A stretch of 13,740 bases of DNA from Zancudomyces culisetae (GCA_001969505.1 LSSK01000803.1:1-13740); one strand, 5' to 3'; counted from the first letter of the stretch, positions 6,903 through 13,740 are shown. Notes: generated from the letters alone by a model not told the origin. Numbers and translations are program-made.

Positions 6903-7574
6903 ATGCGTTTCTCAGTAATTCTATCAATTTTGGCAGCTGCAGTAGTAGCCGATGCCGCATATGAAAAGTGCCCAGCAAGACCAACTGTCACCGTCACAGT
7001 AACAACCACTCCAACAACCACTTCAACATCCACTTCAACATCCACTTCAACAACAGCTCCAACAACAGCTCCAACATCCACTTCAACAACAACTTCCCCA
7101 ACATCCACTTCAACAACAACTTCCCCAACATCCACTTCAACAACAACTTCCCCAACATCCACTTCTTCCACTTCAACAACATCCACTTCTTCCACTTCAA
7201 CAACATCCACTTCCACTTCCACTTCAACAACATCCACTTCCACTTCCACTTCCACTTCCACTTCAACTTCAACTTCAACCTCAACTCCACCACTTTGCAA
7301 AAGCTTCCCAAAATACAACTCACTACAACAATGCGTCACACTCAACGGCGGTATTTATTTCGAGACAGAAGCTTGTGAGTGTGAATGTTTACAAGACGGT
7401 AACGTCTCATGTATTCCAAAACTCGTCTGCAATGGTACTCCAACAAACACAGCATCAGCTTACGCTGACTGTCAATCTAGACACCCAATGGGACAATGGA
7501 TCTCAGCCGGACCCACCAACTCTGAGTGCCGCTGTGACTCCGCAATGGGATGTGCATGTACTGCATTGGCATAA
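6903..7574 (+). CDS. Small secreted Ser/Thr-rich, cysteine-rich protein (paralog 2)
   Basis: 223 aa, family not recognised. Signal peptide at residues 1-18 (MRFSVILS...VVADA). The mature protein opens AYEKCPARP with Cys23, then a long Thr/Ser/Pro linker (about 28-131) made of TSTSTTTSP and TSTSS units, expected to be densely O-mannosylated and extended. The C-terminal 92 residues carry 12 cysteines (132, 144, 158, 160, 162, 170, 176, 190, 209, 211, 217, 219), each exactly 58 residues after its partner in paralog 1, so all length difference lies outside this domain. Conserved motifs are GIYFE, CECEC, LVC-GTPT, SRHP-G-WIS, TNSEC-CD and GCACTA. Two N-glycosylation sequons (NVS, NGT) are present here but absent from paralog 1. 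The gene lies 729 bases downstream of paralog 1 on the same strand with its own TATA-like element. It is probably a wall or extracellular protein; the activity is unknown. Confidence 0.88.
   Translation: MRFSVILSILAAAVVADAAYEKCPARPTVTVTVTTTPTTTSTSTSTSTSTTAPTTAPTSTSTTTSPTSTSTTTSPTSTSTTTSPTSTSSTSTTSTSSTSTTSTSTSTSTTSTSTSTSTSTSTSTSTSTPPLCKSFPKYNSLQQCVTLNGGIYFETEACECECLQDGNVSCIPKLVCNGTPTNTASAYADCQSRHPMGQWISAGPTNSECRCDSAMGCACTALA
7074..7154 (+). repeat. Three perfect 27-bp tandem repeats in the linker
   Basis: The unit encodes Thr-Ser-Thr-Ser-Thr-Thr-Thr-Ser-Pro. The copies at 7074-7100, 7101-7127 and 7128-7154 are identical, which points to recent expansion by slippage or unequal exchange. The unit length is a multiple of three, so the frame is kept. 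Confidence 0.92.
7155..7290 (+). repeat. 24-bp repeats and degenerate Ser/Thr hexamers in the linker
   Basis: Two perfect 24-bp copies (7155-7178, 7179-7202) are followed by a related 27-bp unit (7203-7229) and then runs of TCCACT and TCAACT hexamers to about 7290. All encode alternating Ser and Thr. They share the core ACATCCACTTC with the 27-bp repeats, so the whole linker seems to derive from one short ancestor. Confidence 0.85.
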
Positions 7575-7762
7575 TATGCTTGTTAGTTTTTAGACTCTTA
7601 GCTCTTATTGATCTTGTGATAGCGTAGATGTCTATTTTTTTTTTTTTTTACTGTTTTCCTTTTTCATCTTTAATACAATGATAGTGACAAAGAGATTATC
7701 ATTAGGACTAATAAAAGGAGTACTCAAAGTATATGATATCATTGTTGTGGTTGCAGAGTGCT

Positions 7763-7789
7763 GGGAAAGGGTGGGGTGGAGGGGGAGGG
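7763..7789 (+). other. Canonical G-quadruplex motif
   Basis: Runs of 3, 3, 4, 5 and 3 guanines are separated by loops of 3, 1, 4 and 1 bases, satisfying the usual G3+N1-7 pattern with a spare run. It stands out sharply from the AT-rich surroundings, about 190 bases after the paralog 2 stop. Whether it affects transcription, termination or replication is not visible. Confidence 0.75.
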
Positions 7790-8300
7790 ATCCTAGGGTG
7801 TGATCATATGAAAAATCATCCATGTTTTTACAAGTGATCGTACTTGGTTGAGTTGGGTATTGAAAACCGGTTTTCAATGCTTGGATCCAATTAGTGAGAT
7901 ATGTAAATAATTTTGAAGTAGAAGGGAGTGTAGGGGAAAAGGGGGAAAAATAAAGTCCAAAATATTTTGATCACCCCATTTCCATCTCATCCCACCTCTT
8001 TCTCATCCTACTTTTCTCTATCTCTTCCCTTCTTTCTCACCCTCCCCCTCCTAAAAAAAAAAGAAAAAAGTATGTGTATATGTATAAAGTTCTCGGAACG
8101 TTTTATTAATGGGAGAAAATAAAGCAATGGAGAAAAAAATAAGTGTTTTTGTAATAAACGAAGAATAATTCCGAGAGTTTCTGGTAGTTACTATTTGCTA
8201 AAATACTAATTTATATTTTCCACATTTTTTTTAATATTGTTTTTAGTTTCATACATTTATATATATACATATATACATATATTTATAAATATATAATTTT

Positions 8301-8325
8301 GTTTTTGTTTTTGTTTTTGTTTTTT
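8301..8325 (+). repeat. GTTTTT hexanucleotide repeat
   Basis: Four tandem copies of the hexamer, in non-coding DNA, next to a TATA/TACATA-rich stretch (about 8259-8296). The six-base period matches the many hexamer repeats inside SNT2. Confidence 0.85.
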
Positions 8326-8737
8326 CATATTCAAAACTAGCCACCAAAATCAATAATTAATTATGAAAAAATAAATATAAAAATAAAATCACACCACAAC
8401 AACTAAAAAAAAAGTAAATAAACAAGTAAACAAGTTTTTAACAAAACCTATAAAAATTAGTCTTGAATAAAGGATTTAAACCCAAATTTCCTGTATTTGT
8501 TTGGAATGAAACATATACCAAGTAAACGAGGTGATATTACCTATCCTGGTATGTTTAGCTTGTATTTGTTTGAACCATTAGTACGGCTTAACAGGTAGAA
8601 AATATAATAATAAATAGTAAAATAGAAATAATGATAATGATAATTAGTAAAACAAATAATGGAAAATAGAAAATGTGTCTTTTAGTCAATATCATTAATT
8701 GATCTGAGCAACACACCAGTTAGAAACAATGACCAGC

Positions 8738-8979
8738 TGGTATCGTATATGAAAAATATCCACCCAAGACCAACAGCCATAATAATAATTACAACAAACA
8801 CCACCAACTACCACAACTTGAGCTCTGCTTTCGCCCTTCTCCCATCCTCTCTCTTTCGTTTGTATAATTCCTGTCACAAAAATGTTTTGTGTCCTGATGG
8901 TCATCCACCACTAAATCTAGTGTATTTTGAAACTGATAATTGCGATTATGTGTATATGTTATTTCTCTCTATGGAATAG
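8738..8979 (+). pseudogene. Decayed third copy of the secreted cysteine-rich gene
   Basis: Two blocks match the family in the right order and strand. First, 8745-8762 reads VYEKYP where paralog 2 has AYEKCP; 14 of 18 bases are identical, and the next AAGACCAAC is identical after a one-base length change. An ACA/ACC-rich segment follows (the former Thr linker, now in a shifted frame). Second, about 8855-8945 reads LYNS...VYFETDNCDYVY, matching KYNS...IYFETEACECEC. The end (TGGAATAGCATTGTA) resembles the paralog 1 stop region (TGGAATAATTGCA), so most of the cysteine domain between appears deleted. There is no intact signal peptide, the frame is broken, and three expected Cys (one in EKCP, two in CECEC) are Tyr. 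An alternative reading as an independent 76-aa ORF from a TATATG context is less likely. The limits are approximate. Confidence 0.65.
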
Positions 8980-9248
8980 CATTGTAGTTTACTTGAACTT
9001 ATATATTTTTTCGTATAACAGTCTTGATCAAGTTTTAGCAAAGTATTGTATTTTATGTGAAAAAGTAATATAAAATCTAGATAAATAGAATAATAAAGAA
9101 AAAAAAGAGTAAAAGGCAAAGCCATATAAATAAAAAACCAACAACATCAACATCAACATCAATGTCAATAAAATAAAATAAAATAAAATAAAAAGACTCA
9201 AATTGAAAAACGATGCTCAAAACTAGTGTAATAGAATCAAATGAAAAC
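8980..9248. other. 3' flank shared by the gene relic and SNT2
   Basis: Convergent intergenic segment holding the SNT2 3' untranslated region (minus strand). Apart from the two simple repeats at 9142-9194, nothing is seen. Confidence 0.5.
9142..9194 (+). repeat. Two adjacent microsatellites (CAACAT and AATAA units)
   Basis: Three perfect CAACAT hexamers and one variant (9142-9165) are followed by a 28-base AATAA pentamer run (9167-9194). They lie in the probable 3' untranslated region of SNT2. The first has the same six-base period as the repeats in the coding region. Confidence 0.85.
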
Positions 9249-12200
9249 TCAGGATTTACAAAAACAAAAGTGACACTGATACCCAGTAGTACCAGTACCA
9301 CCACCACTATTATTATTACTATTACCATTACTATTACCAGCGTGTCCATTTTCAGTATGTAGTGTGTGCCAAAAGGGAGATATTTTTAAATTACAAGACT
9401 GGCATGATAAATGTAATTCATCATATTGTTTTCGCTCATGGTCTTTTACCTGCGATCGCAATCGCGACTGGCTAGACAAAACGGATGATAAAGGCACATC
9501 AGGATTGATGATATTCTTTAGATCCTGAAAATTTTTTTTTCCTACATCAGTAGTACTGGTATATTCATCAAAGCCTACACCTGTAATAGAACAACTCGAA
9601 TCTTGTAGCTTTTTTGTGTCAGAAGATTCAGGCAATGGTGGAAAGACATCCATATCAAATGCATCACTATGGTCAAAGTCTAGACGCGGTTCGTATCCAT
9701 AATCGTAACTGTTGTTCTTGTTTTCAAGATCTGAAAACCCTAACGACAGTGATAGTGAGTATGATTTTGCGTTTAAGAGCTTGTGCTGTTGGTTTTTTTG
9801 GTAGTTTTTTATGTCGTAATTCTCGACAACAAAAGTGATCAAGTTGGCAAATTGGCCAAAAGAATTGGTTCCGGATTTTTCCAATAGCCGTTGTGATGGT
9901 ATAAAAGATTGTAGATTTGGATTTGGATTTGGATTTGAAGATGGTCTGGATCTAGACCTCCCAGCTACAGGATGAGTAGTTCTATCAACACTTCTGCTAT
10001 TTCCATTTCCATTTCCATTTCCAAATGTGTCAATATCAGAGTTGATTTTTCGGTTGGATTTGATACATTCTAGTAAATTAAAGACATTGCAGGAATCAGA
10101 TGGTAGCAGATTGGCTAAATAAAACGAATGCAGAGGACAGGTTGCAACTAACCTGTTTGTAATATTAAAGTGGTTCTTTAAAATCTTTTGACCGAGCGAT
10201 GTACCAGGATTAGTACCAGCACCAGCACCATCGGTATGGGTATGAGTATGAGTATGAGTAGAAGAGTCGATTGAAGGTGTTGATGCTCGTGATGTCATTG
10301 GTGAAGGTGAAGACGAATGTGAATGTGAAGGTGAAAGTGATGACGATAGCGATGACGATAAAAATGGTGATGATGATGATGATGATGGTATTAATGGTGG
10401 TACGTAGAATAACGACCAGCTATGATCTAAATTAGCTGTCTCTAGGTTAGTACCGACATTGGAATTGGAATTGGAATTGGAATTGGGATTGATATTAACA
10501 GTATTTGTAGAATCAAAGAAACCATGAGATTTTAGTCTTTTAGAATTGTCCAAAGTAAAAGAATCATTTGTAAGGGATCTTTTGCATCGAATTGTGGCAA
10601 CTGTGGATGGAGAAGAAGATGAAGAAGGATAATTACTGCTGCTTTCAGCGACCAAAGCAAGTGCACCGACATGACCATTAGAATTTTTGGTAGTAACACT
10701 AGTGTTGGTATCAACACCAGCATCAATATCAACATCAGCATCAGCATCAATATCGACATCGACATCGACATCAACATCACCATCCACGCCGACTTTAGCA
10801 TTGGTATTGGTTTTAGTATTGATTTCATCTTTGATGCTAGGATTAGAATCAAGAGTCGTATTAATATTGGTTTCAGTATCCTTATCTTTATCATTGTCAT
10901 TATCTTTATCATTGTGAGCACGAGTATATTGTAATAATGTCTGGTTTAGTAAACAAGAAGGATGCACAAAGCTTTCAGAAGCCGAACTTAGACAAGAATA
11001 CAAAGGAGATAATTTGATACTATTTATAAAGGTATCGGTGAGGAAGGTGGGTTGGTTCTTTGTGGCTAGAAAGGCTTGCAATTTCTTGTTAACAACTATA
11101 AGAGAGTCATGTTCAGAATCTGGGATATCGTCATTGTTTTTCCTGGAGGAATCCAAAAAAGTTGCTAGTTTTTGATTGACAATTCCCAGATTTTGATGGT
11201 GTTGAGGAATTTTTAGTTTGATTTTATCTTTATGATTGTTAATTCCAGTTTCGATTCCAGCTTTGATTCCGGCAAACCGTTCGACAAAGCAACAATTGGG
11301 AACGGAAATTCCAACCGCACTTTGACACACAAAACATTTATTGTTCCAAAATTTCAAATCAAGATTCTCAAACCCACACACAACAATCTCCTTTGGATTG
11401 TATCTATACCTAACCTTGGCCTGATGTTTGCTGCCATAGTCACCCAAGTCCTTCGGAACAGATCTCCTGTTGCGTCTGAGCAAGTACAAGCCACTATCAA
11501 CCATAGCCATCACAAGAACTGTACAGTGCACGTGGACCCAATTGTTCTCCAACGTTTTCCACATTGCCTGGCTGCTTTGATCTTCGGCACTTTTGTGGCA
11601 TATAACACAAGTATCATCAGTTGAAGCTGTTGGGTTTTGTAGATTTAAACAGAATTCGCATAAATAAGAGATTAGTGATGTAGAGTTTGCTCCAGTATTT
11701 GCTCCTCCTCCTCCTCCTCCTCCTCCACTACTGAAACTGCTGCTGTTAGTTTCATCAGACCTTTTTCTTGTGGATCCAACATAACCGCTCGAATATTTTC
11801 GTGAGGTTTTAATTATTGGGTTTCCATAACAGCAATTGTGTATGGTAATATTGCAATCACTACATTTCAGCATCATTGAAGCTGTACGAGATGAATTTGT
11901 TATTAAATTCATTGTACCATTATTACTATTGCTATTACTATTACTACTGCTATTACTGTTACTATTAATATTGCCATTGCCATAACCATAACAGAGATCA
12001 CATTGCAAGATGCAAGGGGTTTGTGACTGAACATGTTCATGTTGTGTTTCTGTTTGTTGGGCTTGCTGCCCTGAATGAGTCGGTTGAGTTTGTTGAGTTG
12101 GCTGAGTTTGTTGGGACGAAAAAGTGGCGGTTGAGGGAATCACCCCATATTTACACCAATACTGATGACATTTTTTGCATACCAGTTTGTTTCGAGTAGC

Positions 12201-13740
12201 GGCTGTCGAATCTACTGGGTTGAACACACTGTTGTTTCCAAACCATTCACTCTGCGTAACTGGCGCAGTGTATGAGACCGGATCGTTGTTACTATTCTGA
12301 CTATCTTGCAAATCAAATTGTAGATTGGAACCAGATGCCTCTCCAGCGACACGTTGCGCTCCCGAATTGTAGTACAACGCATTTGTATGGTCGTGTACAA
12401 ACTCCCATGGCACTTGATACCACTTTGCCGAACGCTCACACTTACAGCCCGCACATCGCAGACGTGAAGACGACGAGCTGGCAGCACTAGTGGTTGCTGG
12501 TAAACCCGCTAGATTTGCCGAACTGCCACTAATCCCTGCCAAAATACTCAACGCCTCATTTTCCCGTGACCGTATTGCATTTCTTGTACTCACTCCATAA
12601 CCCTCTGTAGAAGAAAGCTGTGATGATGCATTGCCACCAATAAGCCCCTGGTACTCATTGCCTATTATATTGCTCTCGGTAATCACTGCTGCATTGGAAT
12701 TTGGCTGAGAGTATGGTCTGGTGCCACCTACATCACCAACCAATGTGTTATAACTGGCTTTTCCTTTTGTAACATTTTCAGAGTTTTTGAGCTTATAATA
12801 TCGAAGCGTGATTTGTTTGTGATTGAATCTCTTATTTTCGTCGTTATTATAAAAGGAAAACATGCTTTTTGCAATTAAATGTACATTTGCTTTGTATTTT
12901 CTAATAAGCGCCTCCATCCTAGTATTTGCTTCAGCCGTCCACTTAGGTCCATTGTACTTTTCTTCCTGTTGTTCCTGCTGCTGTTGTTCTTGTTCTTGTT
13001 GTTGTTGTTGTTGCCTCGTTTTCAATATTGGTTTTGCTTTCTGTTTCAACTTGTGTTGTTTATCAGTTTTCTCATCATCTGCCATTCTTACCGCTTGATA
13101 TGATGCCACAACCTGTTCAATATAATACTTGGGATTCTTTAGCACCTCTGCCTTTGCACTATCAATATCGTATTTATTTATCGCCAACGCTCGCAGCGCC
13201 ACCATTTTTCTCTCCAACAAATCAAAATCTACATTTTGCTGTGTAAACTCGCCAAGGAACTTGCCTATCTCTGCTAGATACTTGTCAAGCTTATTCTTAT
13301 TCAATTTAGTTAGTTCTTCTCCTGTAAAAAGTTCTTGCTCGCTTGCTTCCACGCCTCTTTCTATAACTCCCTCCCTCTCTACTCCTCTTTCTCTATATCT
13401 TTGCCTTTCTTTTCCTCCAGAAGTTGAGCTTGTATTAGAACTAGAACTAGAGTTAGAGTTAGAACTAGAATTTGGATTGGAATTGGAATTGGAGTTGGAG
13501 TTAGAATTGGAATTGACACTTTTTTTATTTCCTTCTTCTAAATCTTGCTGTTGCTGCGTGGACTCTGCCACTAAGGCCTGGTTTTTATTTCCAATTCGAC
13601 TACCCGCTCGTGGATTAATACGATCATCTTCTGTCAACACATCCTCAATATTGCTGTATATTCCAAAATATCTAAATGGCCAGTCCTTTCGTCGCTTATC
13701 CACACTTTTATCTTTATCTTTATCTGTATATGTAGATGTA
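9249..13740 (-). CDS. Snt2-like chromatin reader (ELM2-SANT-GATA-PHD-ePHD), 5' end cut by the window
   Basis: 1496 residues are visible, numbered from the right edge. The frame stays open to the edge, so the start lies outside; the GTG at 13703 is not a start. In yeasts Snt2 joins Ecm5 with Rpd3 deacetylase (S. cerevisiae) or Lid2 (S. pombe) and controls stress genes. Order here: conserved WPFRYFGIYS, then ELM2 (about 47-201, from SRIGNKNQ to KYDIDSAKAEVLK); SANT (267-317, WTAEANTRM to LRYYKL); a GATA-like finger (CAGC at 429, CKKCHQYWCKYG ending 532); a PHD finger (CDLC 580, CSDC 626, HNCC 636, CEFC 697); an extended PHD (CVIC 711, VHC 739, CFVC 802, FVHPSC 929); and a C-terminal finger (CQSC 1446 with SPFWH, CHFC near 1490). 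The BAH domain and first PHD of the family are expected beyond the edge. Low-complexity blocks (NS, Q/E, DV, TH, poly-Gly) separate or split the domains. Confidence 0.88.
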   Translation of the reverse strand, partial: TSTYTDKDKDKSVDKRRKDWPFRYFGIYSNIEDVLTEDDRINPRAGSRIGNKNQALVAESTQQQQDLEEGNKKSVNSNSNSNSNSNSNPNSSSNSNSSSSSNTSSTSGGKERQRYRERGVEREGVIERGVEASEQELFTGEELTKLNKNKLDKYLAEIGKFLGEFTQQNVDFDLLERKMVALRALAINKYDIDSAKAEVLKNPKYYIEQVVASYQAVRMADDEKTDKQHKLKQKAKPILKTRQQQQQQEQEQQQQEQQEEKYNGPKWTAEANTRMEALIRKYKANVHLIAKSMFSFYNNDENKRFNHKQITLRYYKLKNSENVTKGKASYNTLVGDVGGTRPYSQPNSNAAVITESNIIGNEYQGLIGGNASSQLSSTEGYGVSTRNAIRSRENEALSILAGISGSSANLAGLPATTSAASSSSSRLRCAGCKCERSAKWYQVPWEFVHDHTNALYYNSGAQRVAGEASGSNLQFDLQDSQNSNNDPVSYTAPVTQSEWFGNNSVFNPVDSTAATRNKLVCKKCHQYWCKYGVIPSTATFSSQQTQPTQQTQPTHSGQQAQQTETQHEHVQSQTPCILQCDLCYGYGNGNINSNSNSSSNSNSNSNNGTMNLITNSSRTASMMLKCSDCNITIHNCCYGNPIIKTSRKYSSGYVGSTRKRSDETNSSSFSSGGGGGGGGANTGANSTSLISYLCEFCLNLQNPTASTDDTCVICHKSAEDQSSQAMWKTLENNWVHVHCTVLVMAMVDSGLYLLRRNRRSVPKDLGDYGSKHQAKVRYRYNPKEIVVCGFENLDLKFWNNKCFVCQSAVGISVPNCCFVERFAGIKAGIETGINNHKDKIKLKIPQHHQNLGIVNQKLATFLDSSRKNNDDIPDSEHDSLIVVNKKLQAFLATKNQPTFLTDTFINSIKLSPLYSCLSSASESFVHPSCLLNQTLLQYTRAHNDKDNDNDKDKDTETNINTTLDSNPSIKDEINTKTNTNAKVGVDGDVDVDVDVDIDADADVDIDAGVDTNTSVTTKNSNGHVGALALVAESSSNYPSSSSSPSTVATIRCKRSLTNDSFTLDNSKRLKSHGFFDSTNTVNINPNSNSNSNSNVGTNLETANLDHSWSLFYVPPLIPSSSSSSPFLSSSLSSSLSPSHSHSSSPSPMTSRASTPSIDSSTHTHTHTHTDGAGAGTNPGTSLGQKILKNHFNITNRLVATCPLHSFYLANLLPSDSCNVFNLLECIKSNRKINSDIDTFGNGNGNGNSRSVDRTTHPVAGRSRSRPSSNPNPNPNLQSFIPSQRLLEKSGTNSFGQFANLITFVVENYDIKNYQKNQQHKLLNAKSYSLSLSLGFSDLENKNNSYDYGYEPRLDFDHSDAFDMDVFPPLPESSDTKKLQDSSCSITGVGFDEYTSTTDVGKKNFQDLKNIINPDVPLSSVLSSQSRLRSQVKDHERKQYDELHLSCQSCNLKISPFWHTLHTENGHAGNSNGNSNNNSGGGTGTTGYQCHFCFCKS
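9915..10023 (-). repeat. NP and GN dipeptide hexamer repeats in SNT2
   Basis: ATTTGG repeats (9915-9932, three copies) encode Asn-Pro, and TTTCCA repeats (10000-10023, four copies) encode Gly-Asn on the minus strand. Both are in frame in the linker between the extended PHD and the C-terminal finger. Confidence 0.85.
10234..10390 (-). repeat. TH repeat and Ser/Pro-rich block in SNT2
   Basis: GTATGA-type hexamers (10234-10260) encode alternating Thr-His. A Ser-rich low-complexity block (about 10300-10390), partly from GAT and GAA trinucleotides on the + strand, follows. Probably disordered. Confidence 0.75.
10459..10488 (-). repeat. NS hexamer repeat in SNT2
   Basis: Four perfect TTGGAA copies (10459-10482) and one variant encode Asn-Ser on the minus strand. 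The same hexamer family reappears at 13436-13517, where it splits the ELM2 domain. Confidence 0.9.
10704..10783 (-). repeat. Acidic DV/DI/DA repeat in SNT2
   Basis: Variants of the hexamer ACATCG/ACATCA encode alternating Asp with Val, Ile or Ala, giving a strongly acidic stretch of about 25 residues. A second acidic DND/DKD block from ATCTTT-type hexamers lies at about 10868-10913. Both sit just after the extended PHD finger. Confidence 0.85.
11701..11726 (-). repeat. Poly-Gly trinucleotide run inside the PHD finger of SNT2
   Basis: CCT/CTC repeats give nine consecutive Gly residues within the Ser/Gly-rich insertion between the HNCC and CEFC zinc ligand groups, enlarging the PHD loop. Confidence 0.85.
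11925..11985 (-). repeat. Asn/Ser repeat inside the PHD finger of SNT2
   Basis: Degenerate ATTACT/ATTGCT hexamers encode Asn/Ser runs between the first (CDLC) and second (CSDC) zinc ligand pairs, so this finger carries two low-complexity insertions. Confidence 0.8.
12965..13013 (-). repeat. Gln/Glu-rich repeat between ELM2 and SANT of SNT2
   Basis: TTG/CTG/TTC trinucleotides encode a Gln-rich tract with scattered Glu, just upstream of the SANT domain. Common in yeast transcription regulators. Confidence 0.85.
13436..13517 (-). repeat. NS/S hexamer repeat splitting the ELM2 domain
   Basis: GGAATT/AGAACT-type hexamers encode about 27 residues of Asn-Ser and poly-Ser. They lie between the ELM2 start motif (SRIGNKNQ) and its helical end (ALAINKYDID), enlarging the domain together with a basic RERER-type segment. 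Confidence 0.88.

Larger units (their letters stand above)
7575..8737. other. Long AT-rich spacer downstream of paralog 2
   Basis: No gene is supported in about 1.16 kb. It contains T-runs near 7635-7650, the G-quadruplex motif at 7763-7789, a pyrimidine-rich stretch from about 7970 to 8052, an AT dinucleotide-rich segment (about 8259-8296) and a GTTTTT repeat (8301-8325). The minus-strand frame at 7632-7877 starts in a region of poor coding character and ends in poly-Lys from the T-run; I do not support it. The segment 8460-8610 is less repetitive than its surroundings, but I could not match it to any RNA. Confidence 0.5.

Noticed and set aside
6875-7345. Val/Glu/Asp repeat protein antisense to the paralog 2 linker, and other frames over the same repeats
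   Set aside because: These are mirror products of the Ser/Thr repeat; the sense frame has a signal peptide and a conserved cysteine domain.
9077-9349. Minus-strand Ile/Val/Phe-rich frame at the SNT2 3' end
   Set aside because: It overlaps the zinc-finger C-terminus of SNT2 in another frame and translates the AATAA and CAACAT repeats.
13701-13703. GTG as start codon of the SNT2-like gene
   Set aside because: Nuclear yeast genes start at ATG, and the same frame stays open upstream to the window edge, so the gene is simply cut off.
1-13740. Mobile elements, CRISPR arrays, integrated viral genes
   Set aside because: No terminal repeats, transposase or reverse-transcriptase motifs, or spaced direct repeats were seen; all tandem repeats are microsatellites or coding repeats.

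Overview
This window looks like nuclear DNA of an AT-rich, early-diverging budding yeast (Saccharomycotina). Spliceosomal introns with GTAAGT or GTATGT donors interrupt two genes. A 4.5 kb chromatin gene is intronless over its visible part and full of Asn/Ser-type simple repeats. CTG sits at a conserved leucine of RPS4 (3956-3958, the YKLCKV motif) and at a leucine aligned in the neurochondrin-like gene, so the code is standard and not CUG-Ser. Keeping a neurochondrin-family gene and two introns in RPS4 suggests a basal lineage (Dipodascaceae- or Yarrowia-like). That placement is inference only.

Layout, left to right. 1-510: promoter region with a pure pyrimidine mirror tract. 511-2363 (+): neurochondrin-family gene with one intron (1358-1479), 576 aa after splicing. 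2364-3223: non-coding, including the RPS4 promoter. 3224-4372 (+): RPS4 (eS4), three exons, the first being only the ATG, 260 aa. 4373-5675: mostly AT-rich spacer with a small island of ambiguous coding potential at 4638-4922. 5676-6173 and 6903-7574 (+): tandem paralogous genes for small secreted, Thr/Ser-rich, cysteine-rich proteins of a family I do not recognise. 7575-9248: AT-rich spacer with a G-quadruplex motif, simple repeats and a decayed third copy of the secreted gene (8738-8979). 9249-13740 (-): SNT2-like chromatin reader, its 5' end beyond the right edge.

The genes do not form an operon or pathway: translation (RPS4), a helical-repeat adaptor (neurochondrin), cell-surface or secreted proteins (the tandem family) and chromatin regulation (Snt2). 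The most interesting part is the 5.5-9.0 kb segment. It is a local gene family in which the cysteine domain is kept without indels, the linker has grown by 24- and 27-bp repeats, and one member has decayed. Hexanucleotide repeats run through both SNT2 and the spacers, which suggests a mutational habit of this genome. I saw no tRNA, rRNA, transposon, CRISPR or viral sequence.
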